Below are positions 1-8,533 of a stretch of 64,000 bases of DNA, piece by piece. Position 1 is the first letter of the stretch, and each line of letters opens with the position of its first letter. Location: contig JANYLH010000027.1 of assembly GCA_025357915.1 (NCBI GenBank), positions 62,001 to 126,000 on the forward strand. Reading direction: 5' to 3'. Origin of the DNA: Gammaproteobacteria bacterium (GTDB lineage: Bacteria > Pseudomonadota > Gammaproteobacteria > Steroidobacterales > Steroidobacteraceae). The translations under genes were made by a program, and so were the position numbers. The notes under the pieces are model-generated. The model did not search any database and was not told where the DNA came from. It worked only from the letters and a program-made list of their open reading frames with translations.

Positions 1-1776
1 AGTCGGCGGCGGCGCGAAACTCGCTGCGGCCTGCGGCACGCTGCTGGCCTGGGCACGGAGCGCGGTGGCCTCGCGCGCCTCGGCCCACAGCGGTTCAGCG
101 CCGTCATCGCCCGGCGGGACCAGCCACTGGAGCGTTTGCCACGCGTCGACGCCAGCGCGCGCATCCACGAAATGGAGCTTGGCGGCGGCCAGCAGGCCGA
201 AGCGATACTGCAGCGCGCCGCTGCCCGCCGTGGCGGGCAGGAACAGCTCGCGCACCGATGAAGGCAACGCCGGGCGGGCCGCGCCCGCTGCGCCGGCAGG
301 CGCCATGGCCGTGGCGCCAGACGCCGCGGACGCATTCACGCTTGCGTTCGCAACCGCCGCCGCAGCGCGCTGCGGCGCCATCAGGCGGCTGATCTCCGCG
401 CTGGTCAGCGGCCCGCGCAGGTAGGAGAGCGTCCAGCGGCTGCGCAGGAGCCGCGGCGCGTCGTCCTTCGCGCGGCGCATCAGGAACGTACGCGGCGTCA
501 GCGAGGCCATCAGCTTGTCGAGCGTGGCGCGATCGGGAGCGTTGCCGTCCACCGCGCTGGTCAGGCCTTCGATCACGCGTGCCTTGTCGCGCTCGGTCTG
601 CAGGCGGCCGATCAGCCAGGTGCCGGCGTTGCCGAGTCCCCGGTAATCGAGATCGACCGGGTTCTGCGTCGCCAGCACGCAACCGAGGCCAAAGGCGCGC
701 GCCTGCTTGAGGAGCGTCAGCATCGGCAGCTTCGCGGGCGGATTCGCGCTCGGCGGGAAGTAACCGAAGATCTCGTCCATGTAGAGCAGCGCGCGCAGGC
801 TCGAAGTGCCGCTCTGCCGACGCATCCACGCGACCAGTTCATTGAGCACCAGCGTGACGATGAACATGCGTTCGGCGTCGTTCAGGTGGGCGATTGAAAT
901 AATGCTGATGCGCGGCTTGCCCGCGCTCGTGAACAGCAGGCGCTGCGCGTCCAGGGGTTCGCCCTGCGTCCAGGCCGCGAAGCCCGGCGAGGCCAGCAGG
1001 CTGTTGACGGCCATGGCGAGTTCGAGGCGTTCTTTGGCCGGATAAAAAGTCTCGAGGTCGAAGGCGCCGATCTGGCCGATACCCGGCTTCTGGATCGCCT
1101 GGATCAGCCCCGCCAGATCAAGACTCGTGCCCGCGCTCCAGCTCTGCTCGATCAGCCGCGCGAGCAGGATGTAGTCGCGGCTCTTCACCGGATCGGCATC
1201 GCGCCCGAGGAGCGCGAGCAGCGCCCCGACGATCGAGCCAATTTGTTCGCGCAGCGCCGTCGTGTCGGCCAGGGCGGCGGCGCCGGGATGGGCGAGCGAG
1301 CGCAGCACCGAAAGGCCGAGCCCGGCCGAGCCGCCGGGCGTGTAGACGCTCACTTCCGCTGCCGCACGGAGCCGTGCGATGCGATCGGGCGTCTGGTCCC
1401 AGTCCGCCAGACCCTGCTTCCAGGCCGCGGCGGTCTGCGTCGCGAGTTGCTCGACTGTGAGGTTTTTGCGGGCGGCCTCCTGCGGATCGATCCACGGGTT
1501 GAAGTCGGCGGCCGAGAGTTCGGGAAAAGTCAGCAGCAGATTGCTGATGTCGCCCTTGGGGTCGATGCAGATCGCAGGAATACCGTCGATCGCGGCCTCC
1601 TCGAGCAACCCCAGGCACAGGCCGGTCTTGCCGCTCCCGGTCATGCCGACGCACACCGCGTGCGTCGTCAGGTCGCGCGAATCGAGCAGCAAGGGTTCCG
1701 GCCGTGTCTGGCCCGTGGCGGGATCCACTTCACGGCCCACATAAAACGCGCCCAGCTTTTCGTAGTCGGTGTTCAT
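1..1776 (-). CDS. HerA/VirB4-like ATP-binding protein (DUF87-type), C-terminus cut by window edge
   Basis: Reading the minus strand from the ATG at 1776 gives 592 codons without a stop up to the window edge, so the C-terminus is missing. A Walker A motif (GMTGSGKT, residues 44-51) sits near the N-terminus. A Walker B-like stretch (LLYMDEIFGYFPP) lies near residue 330, followed by a sensor-like LATQNPVDLDYRG. This layout fits the HerA/VirB4-like P-loop ATPases annotated as DUF87 or 'ATP-binding protein', which are thought to be DNA-pumping or helicase-like motors. The exact role is unknown. A low-complexity Ala-rich linker lies near residues 470-500. The gene is divergent from the trp operon, with about 60 bases between its start and the trp leader. 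The family call is good; the function is not. Confidence 0.85.
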   Translation of the reverse strand, partial: MNTDYEKLGAFYVGREVDPATGQTRPEPLLLDSRDLTTHAVCVGMTGSGKTGLCLGLLEEAAIDGIPAICIDPKGDISNLLLTFPELSAADFNPWIDPQEAARKNLTVEQLATQTAAAWKQGLADWDQTPDRIARLRAAAEVSVYTPGGSAGLGLSVLRSLAHPGAAALADTTALREQIGSIVGALLALLGRDADPVKSRDYILLARLIEQSWSAGTSLDLAGLIQAIQKPGIGQIGAFDLETFYPAKERLELAMAVNSLLASPGFAAWTQGEPLDAQRLLFTSAGKPRISIISIAHLNDAERMFIVTLVLNELVAWMRRQSGTSSLRALLYMDEIFGYFPPSANPPAKLPMLTLLKQARAFGLGCVLATQNPVDLDYRGLGNAGTWLIGRLQTERDKARVIEGLTSAVDGNAPDRATLDKLMASLTPRTFLMRRAKDDAPRLLRSRWTLSYLRGPLTSAEISRLMAPQRAAAAVANASVNASAASGATAMAPAGAAGAARPALPSSVRELFLPATAGSGALQYRFGLLAAAKLHFVDARAGVDAWQTLQWLVPPGDDGAEPLWAEAREATALRAQASSVPQAAASFAPPPT

Positions 1777-1796
1777 CGGCAGTTCCCCAGGGTCTC

Positions 1797-1826
1797 TTGA
1801 CGCCCGCGGCGGGCTGTCGCCATACT
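1797..1826 (+). promoter_or_regulatory. candidate trp operon promoter
   Basis: TTGACG (1797-1802) and CATACT (1821-1826) are separated by 18 bases and match the sigma-70 -35 and -10 boxes at 5/6 and 4/6. They are the best pair upstream of the trp leader. The -10 box ends only 8 bases before the leader ATG, so a transcript from here would carry almost no 5' untranslated region. A second promoter further upstream cannot be excluded. Confidence 0.4.
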
Positions 1827-1834
1827 GCCTTGGT

Positions 1835-1888
1835 ATGCACAGGCCTGCCCAGTCCGCCTCGATCTGCTGGTGGTGGCCCTGCTCCTAG
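1835..1888 (+). CDS. trpL: trp operon leader peptide
   Basis: A 17-codon reading frame, MHRPAQSASICWWWPCS, ends in TAG and holds three consecutive TGG codons at 1868-1876. It lies directly ahead of a terminator-type hairpin and trpE, as expected of a leader peptide that senses charged tRNA-Trp: ribosome stalling at the Trp codons would favour the antiterminator. No clear Shine-Dalgarno sequence precedes the ATG and the nearest promoter is very close, so translation may be leaderless. The WWW run and its position make the assignment strong even though the start is not proven. Confidence 0.85.
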   Translation: MHRPAQSASICWWWPCS

Positions 1889-1984
1889 AACGGAGTGGGC
1901 CCTGGGCTGTTTTCGACCAAAACCCGATTTTCTCACCGAGCACCAGACCCATCTCCGGAATCAAGCCGGGATGGGTCTTTTTTT
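1875..1984 (+). promoter_or_regulatory. trp attenuator with alternative hairpins
   Basis: Three mutually exclusive pairings are visible. Region 1:2 pairs GGCCC (1875-1879) and CTCC (1882-1885) with GGGCC (1897-1901) and GGAG (1892-1895). Region 2:3 pairs CGGAG (1891-1895) with CTCCG (1953-1957) and TGGG (1896-1899) with CCCA (1948-1951). Region 3:4 is the terminator at 1945-1984. The Trp codons overlap the start of region 1, so ribosome position would choose between antiterminator and terminator, as in classical trp attenuation. Confidence 0.8.
1945..1984 (+). terminator. trp attenuator terminator hairpin
   Basis: AGACCCAT (1945-1952) pairs perfectly with ATGGGTCT (1971-1978). The stem continues through CCGG (1955-1958) with CCGG (1966-1969) around a 7-base loop. 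Seven T residues (1978-1984) follow. It sits 16 bases before trpE and after the leader peptide, so it is an attenuator rather than an end-of-operon terminator. Confidence 0.9.
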
Positions 1985-2000
1985 GGACGTAACTTATTGA

Positions 2001-3392
2001 ATGAAAGCGCCTTTTGACATCGCAGGGGATCTCGATACGCCGGTCTCGGCGTACGCAAAGCTGGCGGCTTTCCGCCCGCGTTTCCTGCTCGAGAGCGTCG
2101 AGGGCGGCGAGCGGCTGGGGCGTTACTCTTTCATTGGTTTTGGCGACGCGCTCGAGGTGCGGCTCGACGAGGGCAGTTTCACCATCGGCAGCGAAAAGCT
2201 GCCCGTGCCGCGCACTGCGCCCGAACTGCTGGCGGGGCTGCGTCGTGCGCTGGCGGCCGCGCCGCGCCCGCTCCCCGAGCTCGGCACCGTGCCGCTGGCC
2301 GGCGGGCTGGTCGGCTATACCTCGTACGATGTCGTGCGCTATTTCGAGCGGCTCCCGGACCGTGCGGCACGGCTCCCCAATGCGCCGCCGCTCCTGCACT
2401 ACGTCGCGCCCTGCTCGCTGCTGGTGTTCGATCACCTGACGCGCGCGATCGCGCTGCTCCATGCCGGTAGCGAAACCGAGCGCGCCGCGCTGCGCCGCGA
2501 AGTGATCCAGGCGCTGCGCGGGCCCATGCCCCGGGGCCGGAAGCAGGGTGCAGGATGCGAGCTTCCCGTAGCTGCGCTGAGCCGCGACGCCTACCTTGCC
2601 GGCGTCCGGCGCGCGCAGGAATACATCGCCGCGGGCGATGTCTATCAGCTGGTGCTGTCCTCGCGCTTTTCGGGCCGGCACGACCTCGAGCCCTTCCAGG
2701 CCTATCGCGCCCTGCGGCTCGTGAACCCTTCGCCGTACATGTTCTACTGCGAACTCGGCGAACTGACGGTGGTCGGCTCGTCGCCCGAGGCGCTGGTCAA
2801 GCTCAGCGGGGAACGGGCCGAACTGCGGCCGATCGCCGGCACCCGGCCGCGCTCCGGCGATTCCGAGCTCGACGCCGCGCGTGCGGTGGAACTGCTCGCC
2901 GATCCGAAGGAGAACGCCGAGCACGTGATGCTGGTGGACCTGGCGCGCAACGATCTCGGGCGGGTCGCGAAAGCAGGCAGCGTGTACGTCGAGCCGTTTC
3001 GCGCGATCGAACGCTACAGCCACGTAATGCACATCGTCAGTGGCGTGCACGGCCAGCTGGCCCCCGGGTGCGATGCCTTCGACCTGTTCGCCGCGGCCTT
3101 TCCGGCCGGCACGCTGGTTGGCGCGCCCAAGGTGCGCGCCATGGAGATCATCGAGGAACTCGAGCCCGTGCGTCGCGGCCTGTACGGCGGTACCGTGGGC
3201 TACTTCGGCGCCCGCGGCGACATGGACCAGGCGATCACCATCCGCACGCTGGTGTTCCACGGCGACGAATACAGCTACCAGGCGGGCGCCGGCATCGTTG
3301 CCGACAGCCGGCCCGAAGCCGAGCATGGAGAAATCCTGGACAAGAGCGCGGCGGCCGTGCAGGCGCTGCGGCTCGCGGAGGAAGGGCTGTGA
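2001..3392 (+). CDS. trpE: anthranilate synthase component I
   Basis: A 463-residue chorismate-binding enzyme. With TrpG it converts chorismate and glutamine to anthranilate, the first committed step of tryptophan synthesis. The N-terminal LLES motif (about residues 30-33), which binds feedback tryptophan in the family, is intact. The C-terminal chorismate-binding half carries [20 protein letters not shown] and [17 protein letters not shown]-type motifs. An ATG at 2001 follows the attenuator with only a weak ribosome site. The stop overlaps the trpG start, so the two subunits are translationally coupled. The motif set fits TrpE better than PabB, as does the position at the head of a complete trp operon. 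Confidence 0.96.
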   Translation: MKAPFDIAGDLDTPVSAYAKLAAFRPRFLLESVEGGERLGRYSFIGFGDALEVRLDEGSFTIGSEKLPVPRTAPELLAGLRRALAAAPRPLPELGTVPLAGGLVGYTSYDVVRYFERLPDRAARLPNAPPLLHYVAPCSLLVFDHLTRAIALLHAGSETERAALRREVIQALRGPMPRGRKQGAGCELPVAALSRDAYLAGVRRAQEYIAAGDVYQLVLSSRFSGRHDLEPFQAYRALRLVNPSPYMFYCELGELTVVGSSPEALVKLSGERAELRPIAGTRPRSGDSELDAARAVELLADPKENAEHVMLVDLARNDLGRVAKAGSVYVEPFRAIERYSHVMHIVSGVHGQLAPGCDAFDLFAAAFPAGTLVGAPKVRAMEIIEELEPVRRGLYGGTVGYFGARGDMDQAITIRTLVFHGDEYSYQAGAGIVADSRPEAEHGEILDKSAAAVQALRLAEEGL

Positions 3393-3994
3393 GTACGCGC
3401 CTGCTGCTGATCGACAACTACGATTCCTTTACCTACAACCTGGTGCAGGCCTTCATGGTGCTGGGCGCGGAAGTGATCGTGCATCGCAACGACGCGCTGA
3501 CGGTGGAGGCGGCGGCGGCACTCGCGCCGACGCACCTGTGCATCTCGCCGGGCCCGGGCACGCCGCAGCAGGCGGGCGTGTCGGTCGCGATGATTCGCGC
3601 CTTTGCCGGGCGCATCCCCGTCTTCGGCGTGTGCCTCGGGCACCAGTCGATCGCCGCCGCCATCGGCGGCTGCGTGGTGCGCGCACCGCGCCTGATGCAC
3701 GGCAAGACCTCGCCCATCGAACACGACGGGCGCGGCGTATTCGCCGGCATTCCCAGCCCCTGCGAAGTCGGCCGCTACCACTCGCTGATCGCCGAGCGCG
3801 ATTCGCTCCCGGCCGAACTCGCGGTCACGGCGCGCACCGCGGAAGGGGAAATCATGGGCCTGCGGCACACCCGGTTGAACATCGAAGGGGTGCAATTCCA
3901 TCCGGAGAGCGTGCTGACGCCGCAGGGACCGGCGATGATGAAGAACTTCCTCGCAGCCAGCGGCGGCCGCGCGGCCGCGGCGCACGGGAGCTAG
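3389..3994 (+). CDS. trpG: anthranilate synthase component II (glutamine amidotransferase)
   Basis: A 201-residue class I glutamine amidotransferase that supplies ammonia to TrpE. The nucleophile lies in [10 protein letters not shown] (Cys near residue 79) and the His-Glu pair in VQFHPES. The N-terminal [12 protein letters not shown] signature is complete. I chose the GTG at 3389, which overlaps the trpE stop (GTGA) and gives the standard family N-terminus. TrpG proteins often also serve folate synthesis with PabB; no pabB is in the window, so dual use is possible but not shown. Confidence 0.95.
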   Translation: MSTRLLLIDNYDSFTYNLVQAFMVLGAEVIVHRNDALTVEAAAALAPTHLCISPGPGTPQQAGVSVAMIRAFAGRIPVFGVCLGHQSIAAAIGGCVVRAPRLMHGKTSPIEHDGRGVFAGIPSPCEVGRYHSLIAERDSLPAELAVTARTAEGEIMGLRHTRLNIEGVQFHPESVLTPQGPAMMKNFLAASGGRAAAAHGS

Positions 3995-3999
3995 TGGCG

Positions 4000-5058
4000 A
4001 TGCCGGTAGTCAACGCCCTGAACGAAACGCTCGACCGCCTGCTCGACGGCCAGAATCTGGCCGAACGCGAGGCCGGAACCCTGCTGGTCGCGCTCACCGC
4101 GCCCGAACTGGCGCCCGCACTGGCCGGCGCGTTGCTGGCCGCGCTCCGGGCCAAGGGCGTGACGGCCGCAGAGCTGCGCGGATTCGCCGTGGCGATGCGC
4201 GCGCTGGCGCGCAAGCCGCAGCTGCCGGCCGCACTACGCGCCGTCGACATCGTGGGGACCGGCGGAGATAAATCGGGCAGCCTGAACCTGTCCACCGGCG
4301 CAGCGCTGCTCGCGGCGGCCTGCGGCGTCCCGGTCGTCAAGCACGGCAACCGTTCCATCTCCAGCCGTGCCGGGAGTGCGGATGTGCTGGCGGCGCTGGG
4401 GATGGCCATGCCGCTGGACGAACGGCGCGCCGGCGAATGCTTTGCTGCCACCGGGTTCACTTTCCTGTTTGCGCCGCATTACCACCCGGCGATGAAGGCG
4501 CTCGCGCCGGTACGCGCGGCGCTCGGCGTGCGCACCGTGTTCAATATCCTGGGGCCGCTCACCAACCCGGCCGAGCCGCCGTTCCACGTGATCGGCGCCT
4601 ACGACCTGCCGACCGCCGAGCTGATGGCGCAGGCGCTGTCGGGCATGAGTATCGAGCGCGCGCTGGTCGTGCACGGCGCCGGTGGCTGGGACGAGCCCAC
4701 GCCGATCGGCCCGTTCGAGCTGTTCGACGTGCGCGCGGGCGACGTGCGACGCGAGCAGCGCGACCCAGCCGACTACGGGCTGGCGCCGTGCGTGGCCGAC
4801 GATCTTGCCGGGGGCGATGCGGCGGACAATGCGCGCGCGCTGCAGCGGATCCTCTCGGGCGAACAGCAGGGCCCGCAGCGCGACGCACTGCTGCTCGGCG
4901 CGGCGCTCGCGCTCGAAGTCACCGGCCTGGAGGCGGCGCCGCGCCTGGGCGTGGCGCGCGCCGCGCAGGCGATCGATTCCGGTGCGGCCAGGGCGCTGCT
5001 CGCGCAGCTGGTGCGCGTGGCGGCGGGCACGGATCCTCTGGAGGCGCCGCATGTCTGA
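4000..5058 (+). CDS. trpD: anthranilate phosphoribosyltransferase
   Basis: A 352-residue enzyme transferring phosphoribosyl from PRPP to anthranilate. The glycine-rich PRPP loop VDIVGTGGDKSGSLNLST, the KHGNRSISSRAGSAD motif and FNILGPLTNP are intact. The ATG at 4000 is preceded at good distance by GGGAG; a GTG at 3994 overlapping the trpG stop is a possible alternative start. The 3' end overlaps the start of trpC by 8 bases. It is not fused to trpG, unlike in Escherichia coli. Confidence 0.95.
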   Translation: MPVVNALNETLDRLLDGQNLAEREAGTLLVALTAPELAPALAGALLAALRAKGVTAAELRGFAVAMRALARKPQLPAALRAVDIVGTGGDKSGSLNLSTGAALLAAACGVPVVKHGNRSISSRAGSADVLAALGMAMPLDERRAGECFAATGFTFLFAPHYHPAMKALAPVRAALGVRTVFNILGPLTNPAEPPFHVIGAYDLPTAELMAQALSGMSIERALVVHGAGGWDEPTPIGPFELFDVRAGDVRREQRDPADYGLAPCVADDLAGGDAADNARALQRILSGEQQGPQRDALLLGAALALEVTGLEAAPRLGVARAAQAIDSGAARALLAQLVRVAAGTDPLEAPHV

Positions 5059-5902
5059 GGCGGGCAGGGCGGGTGATTTCCTGGCCGGCATGGCCGCGAG
5101 CAGCCGCAAGCGCGTGAGCGCGGCGCGTGCGCAACTGGCCGACGGGGAACTGGCGGCACGCGCGCTCGACTCACCGCTGCCGCCGCGGCTGCAGCTGTCG
5201 TCGCGGCGCTTCGACCTGATCGCCGAGGTGAAATTCCGCTCGCCCGCGGGCGGGAAGCTGCGCGAAGGGAGCGACGAGAGCGTCATGGCGCGCGTGGCCG
5301 GCTACGCAGAGGCGGGTGCCGCGGCGGTATCGGTGCTGACCGAGCCCAGCCGTTTCGACGGTTCGATGGCGCACCTCGAGACCGCCGTGCGCGCGCTCGG
5401 CGGGCGGATTCCCGCCATGCGCAAGGATTTTCTGGTCGACCCCTACCAGGTCTGCGAGGCGCGGCTGGCTGGTGCCGGCGGCGTGCTGGTGATCCTGCGC
5501 ATGCTCGATGAGGAGGCGATCCGGGCCCTGCTCGAGTGTGCCGTGCGCCTGAAGCTGTTCGTGCTGCTCGAGGCCTTCGACGAGGCCGACATCGCCCGTG
5601 CCGCGGAACTGGTCAGGCAGTACACCTCGGGCACCGAGTTGCTGGTCGGGCTCAACTGCCGCGACCTGGTGACGCTCGAAGTCGTGCCCGGCCGGCTCGA
5701 AGCGCTGGCGCGTACGCTCCCCGACAGCGTGCCACGCGTCGCCGAGAGCGGCGTGACCACGGCCGCCGACGCCGCACGCGTCGCCATCGCCGGCTACGAT
5801 GTCGCGCTGGTGGGCAGTGCCTTGATGGCGGCGCTCGAACCGCTCCAGCTGGTGCGCACCATGCTCTCGGCCGGGCGTACTGAGCGCGCGCGCCGTTCAT
5901 GA
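5051..5902 (+). CDS. trpC: indole-3-glycerol phosphate synthase
   Basis: A 283-residue TIM-barrel enzyme that closes the indole ring from CdRP. Family motifs include LIAEVKFRSPAGG near the N-terminus (usual form EIKKxSPSKG), VLTEPSRFDGS, MRKDFLVDPYQ, GLNCRDL and ESGVTT. The start ATG (5051) lies inside the end of trpD, and the stop overlaps the trpF ATG (ATGA). TrpF is a separate protein here, so the trpCF fusion of enterics is absent. The F in EVKFRSP is a small deviation from the usual KxxSP pattern. Confidence 0.94.
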   Translation: MSEAGRAGDFLAGMAASSRKRVSAARAQLADGELAARALDSPLPPRLQLSSRRFDLIAEVKFRSPAGGKLREGSDESVMARVAGYAEAGAAAVSVLTEPSRFDGSMAHLETAVRALGGRIPAMRKDFLVDPYQVCEARLAGAGGVLVILRMLDEEAIRALLECAVRLKLFVLLEAFDEADIARAAELVRQYTSGTELLVGLNCRDLVTLEVVPGRLEALARTLPDSVPRVAESGVTTAADAARVAIAGYDVALVGSALMAALEPLQLVRTMLSAGRTERARRS

Positions 5903-6501
5903 GCGGCTGGGTCAAGATCTGCGGCCTGACGACCGCGGAGGGCGTGAGCGCCGCGATGGACGCGGGCGTGGACGCCATCGGCTTCGTATTCGCGCACTCC
6001 GTGCGGCGCGTGACGGCCGAGCGCGCCGGCGAGCTGGCGCGCCCGGCGCGGCAGCGGCTGACCTGCATCGCGGTCACACAGCATCCCGGACAGTCCGAGG
6101 TCGATGAGATCGTGCGCGGTTTCCACCCGGACCTGCTGCAGACCGACCTGGAGGACTTTGCGCATCTCCATCTGCCGCAGCGCCTGGCGCGGCTGCCGGT
6201 GGTGCGGGCCACGGACGCGCCGCTCGCGGAGTATCCGCCGCGGTTGCTGTTCGAAGGAGAGCGCAGCGGCAGCGGCGAGGTTGGCAACTGGGAACAGGCG
6301 GCGGCGCTGGCGAAGCGCACGCGGCTGATACTGGCCGGCGGCCTGCACGCGGGCAACGTGGCCGCGGCCATCCGCGCGGTGCGCCCCTTCGGCGTCGACG
6401 CCTCGAGCGGCGTCGAGGCGCGGGCGGGCGTCAAGAGCACGACCAAGATCATGGAATTTGTCCAGGCCGCGCGCGCGGCATTCAGCGAGATCGAAACATG
6501 A
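5899..6501 (+). CDS. trpF: phosphoribosylanthranilate isomerase
   Basis: A 200-residue TIM-barrel isomerase acting between TrpD and TrpC. The N-terminal VKICGLTTAEG motif contains the catalytic Cys, and the C-terminal LAGGLHAGNV and GVDASSGVEARAGVKS motifs are intact, including the catalytic Asp. It is coupled by four-base overlaps to trpC upstream and trpB downstream. Length is normal for the family. Confidence 0.95.
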   Translation: MSGWVKICGLTTAEGVSAAMDAGVDAIGFVFAHSVRRVTAERAGELARPARQRLTCIAVTQHPGQSEVDEIVRGFHPDLLQTDLEDFAHLHLPQRLARLPVVRATDAPLAEYPPRLLFEGERSGSGEVGNWEQAAALAKRTRLILAGGLHAGNVAAAIRAVRPFGVDASSGVEARAGVKSTTKIMEFVQAARAAFSEIET

Positions 6502-7757
6502 ACGACAACACGATCGACACCAAAGGGCGCGAGCGGCTGCTGGCGCGACTCCTGGCCGGGGAATTCCCCGACCAGCAGGGGCGCTACGGCCCATTCGGCG
6601 GGCGTTACGTGCCCGAGACGCTGGTGAGTGCGCACGAGCGGCTCGAGGCGGGCGTCGCGCGCTGGCTCGCGGACGCGGATTTCCAGCGCGAACTGCAACA
6701 GGAGCTGTCGACGTGGGTGGGGCGACCGACGGCGCTCAGCCACGCGCCGCGGCTCTCGCAGCGCTGGGGCGCGGACGTCTGGCTCAAGCGCGAGGACCTG
6801 GCGCACACCGGCGCGCACAAGATCAACAACGCGCTCGGCCAGGCGTTGCTGGCGCGGCGCCTCGGCGCCAGGCGCATCGTCGCCGAGACCGGCGCCGGGC
6901 AGCACGGTGTGGCCAGCGCCGCGGCCTGTGCGCGACTGGGGTTGCCGTGCACGGTGTACATGGGTGCGGTGGACATGGAGCGGCAGGCGCCCAACGTCGG
7001 GCGCATGCGCCTGCTCGGTGCCACCGTGGTGAGCGTCACCGGCGGCGATCAGACACTGCGCGCCGCGATCGACGAGGCCATGCGCGATTGGGTCGCGGAC
7101 CCGGAGGGCACCTATTACCTGCTGGGCTCGGCGGTCGGCGCGCATCCCTATCCTTACCTGGTGCGTGAACTGCAGAGCGTCATCGGCCGCGAGGCGCGCA
7201 CGCAGATCCGGGCGCAGTCCGGCGCTCTCCCCGACCTGGTCATCGCCTGCGTCGGCGGCGGTTCGAACGCGATCGGCCTGTTCCATCCCTTCGTGAACGA
7301 TCAGTCGGTCGCCATCCTCGGCATCGAGGCGGGCGGACGCGGCGCGGGCCTCGGCGACAATGCGGCGCCGCTGAGCTTTGGCCGGCCGGGCGTGCTGCAC
7401 GGCAGTTATTCCATGCTGCTGCAGGATGGCGACGGACAGATCCAGGAAACCCACTCGGTCTCCGCAGGGCTTGATTATCCGGGCGTGGGGCCGGAACACG
7501 CCCTGCTGCAAGCTTGCGGGCGCGTCAGCTACGAAGCGGCCAGCGATGCCGATGCGCTCGCCGCGGTGCGCGAATGCTGCGAGTGCGAGGGCATCCTGCC
7601 GGCGATCGAGAGCGCGCACGCGCTCGCCGGCGCGCGCCGCTGGGCGCGCTCGCATCCGGGCAAGCGCATCCTGATCGGGCTCTCCGGGCGCGGCGACAAG
7701 GACATGCTGACGCTCACGCAGATGCTGCTGGCGAAGGCGCCCACGGGAGCGGCGTGA
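6498..7757 (+). CDS. trpB: tryptophan synthase beta chain
   Basis: A 419-residue PLP enzyme that condenses indole with serine. The PLP lysine lies in HTGAHKINNALGQ. The phosphate-binding glycine loop CVGGGSNAIG and the GRFGG-type start (YGPFGGRYVPETL) are present, and residues ETGAGQHGVA form the catalytic loop. Its ATG overlaps the trpF stop, and its TGA shares one base with the trpA ATG, so equal synthesis of the alpha and beta chains is expected. Confidence 0.97.
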   Translation: MNDNTIDTKGRERLLARLLAGEFPDQQGRYGPFGGRYVPETLVSAHERLEAGVARWLADADFQRELQQELSTWVGRPTALSHAPRLSQRWGADVWLKREDLAHTGAHKINNALGQALLARRLGARRIVAETGAGQHGVASAAACARLGLPCTVYMGAVDMERQAPNVGRMRLLGATVVSVTGGDQTLRAAIDEAMRDWVADPEGTYYLLGSAVGAHPYPYLVRELQSVIGREARTQIRAQSGALPDLVIACVGGGSNAIGLFHPFVNDQSVAILGIEAGGRGAGLGDNAAPLSFGRPGVLHGSYSMLLQDGDGQIQETHSVSAGLDYPGVGPEHALLQACGRVSYEAASDADALAAVRECCECEGILPAIESAHALAGARRWARSHPGKRILIGLSGRGDKDMLTLTQMLLAKAPTGAA

Positions 7758-8533
7758 TGCTGCCGCGCGAGCGTATCGTCGCGGCCATCCGTGCTGGCGC
7801 GCGCGGCGGCGAGCCGGCGCTGGTGGCGTTCCTCACAGCCGGATACCCGCAGCGCGCACAGTTTCGCGAGCATCTGGCCGCGGTCGCGGCCGGGGCCGAC
7901 GTGGTCGAAATTGGCGTGCCCTTCACCGATCCGATGGCCGACGGCATGACCATCCAGCGCTCCAGCCAGGAGGCGCTGCGCCAGGGCGTAACGCTGCAGT
8001 GGATACTCGATGAACTCACGGCGATGCCGCGCTTGCGCGCGCCACTGCTGCTGATGAGCTATCTCAATCCGCTGCTCAGCTATGGCTATGAACGGCTCGC
8101 GGCGGCCAGCATCGCCGCCGGCGTGTGCGGTTTCATCATTCCGGATCTGCCGCTCGATGAGAGCGTGGCGCTGGGCGCGGCGCTCGACCCGCACGGTCTG
8201 GCGCTGGTGCAGATGGTCACGCCGGTGACGCCCGCGGCCCGGCTCGCGCGGCTGTGCGAGGCGAGCCAGGGGTTTGTGTACGCCGTGACCATGACCGGCA
8301 CCACCGGGCACAACGTCGCCACGCCGGCGGGCATGCTCGAGTACCTGGCACGCGTGCGCGCGGTCGCCAAAGTACCGGTGTGCGCCGGGTTCGGCATCAG
8401 GTCGCGGGAACAGGTCGAACGCCTGCGCGGCGCCGTCGACGGCTGTGTCGTGGGCTCGGCGCTGGTCGAGGTGCTCGAGCGGGGCGAGTCACCGCAGGCC
8501 TGGCTGGCGGCGCTGCGCTCATCCGCGGTGTGA
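7757..8533 (+). CDS. trpA: tryptophan synthase alpha chain
   Basis: A 258-residue TIM barrel that cleaves indole-3-glycerol phosphate and channels indole to TrpB. Catalytic Glu lies in VVEIGVPFTDPMADG and catalytic Asp in GFIIPDLPLDE. The flexible loop VTMTGTTGHN (usually RxGVTG) and the phosphate site GFGIRSREQV are present. The start ATG at 7757 overlaps the trpB TGA (TGATG). The stop overlaps the GTG of a downstream transporter. Confidence 0.95.
   Translation: MLPRERIVAAIRAGARGGEPALVAFLTAGYPQRAQFREHLAAVAAGADVVEIGVPFTDPMADGMTIQRSSQEALRQGVTLQWILDELTAMPRLRAPLLLMSYLNPLLSYGYERLAAASIAAGVCGFIIPDLPLDESVALGAALDPHGLALVQMVTPVTPAARLARLCEASQGFVYAVTMTGTTGHNVATPAGMLEYLARVRAVAKVPVCAGFGIRSREQVERLRGAVDGCVVGSALVEVLERGESPQAWLAALRSSAV

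Noticed and set aside
104-829. Long minus-strand reading frame over the start of the window
   Set aside because: It is out of frame with the P-loop ATPase that reads through 1-1776 with Walker A and B motifs; its protein is Arg/Ala-rich frame shadow.
1773-3326. 517-codon minus-strand frame covering trpE
   Set aside because: Composition is typical of antisense frames in GC-rich DNA and it overlaps trpL, the attenuator and trpE, all well supported.
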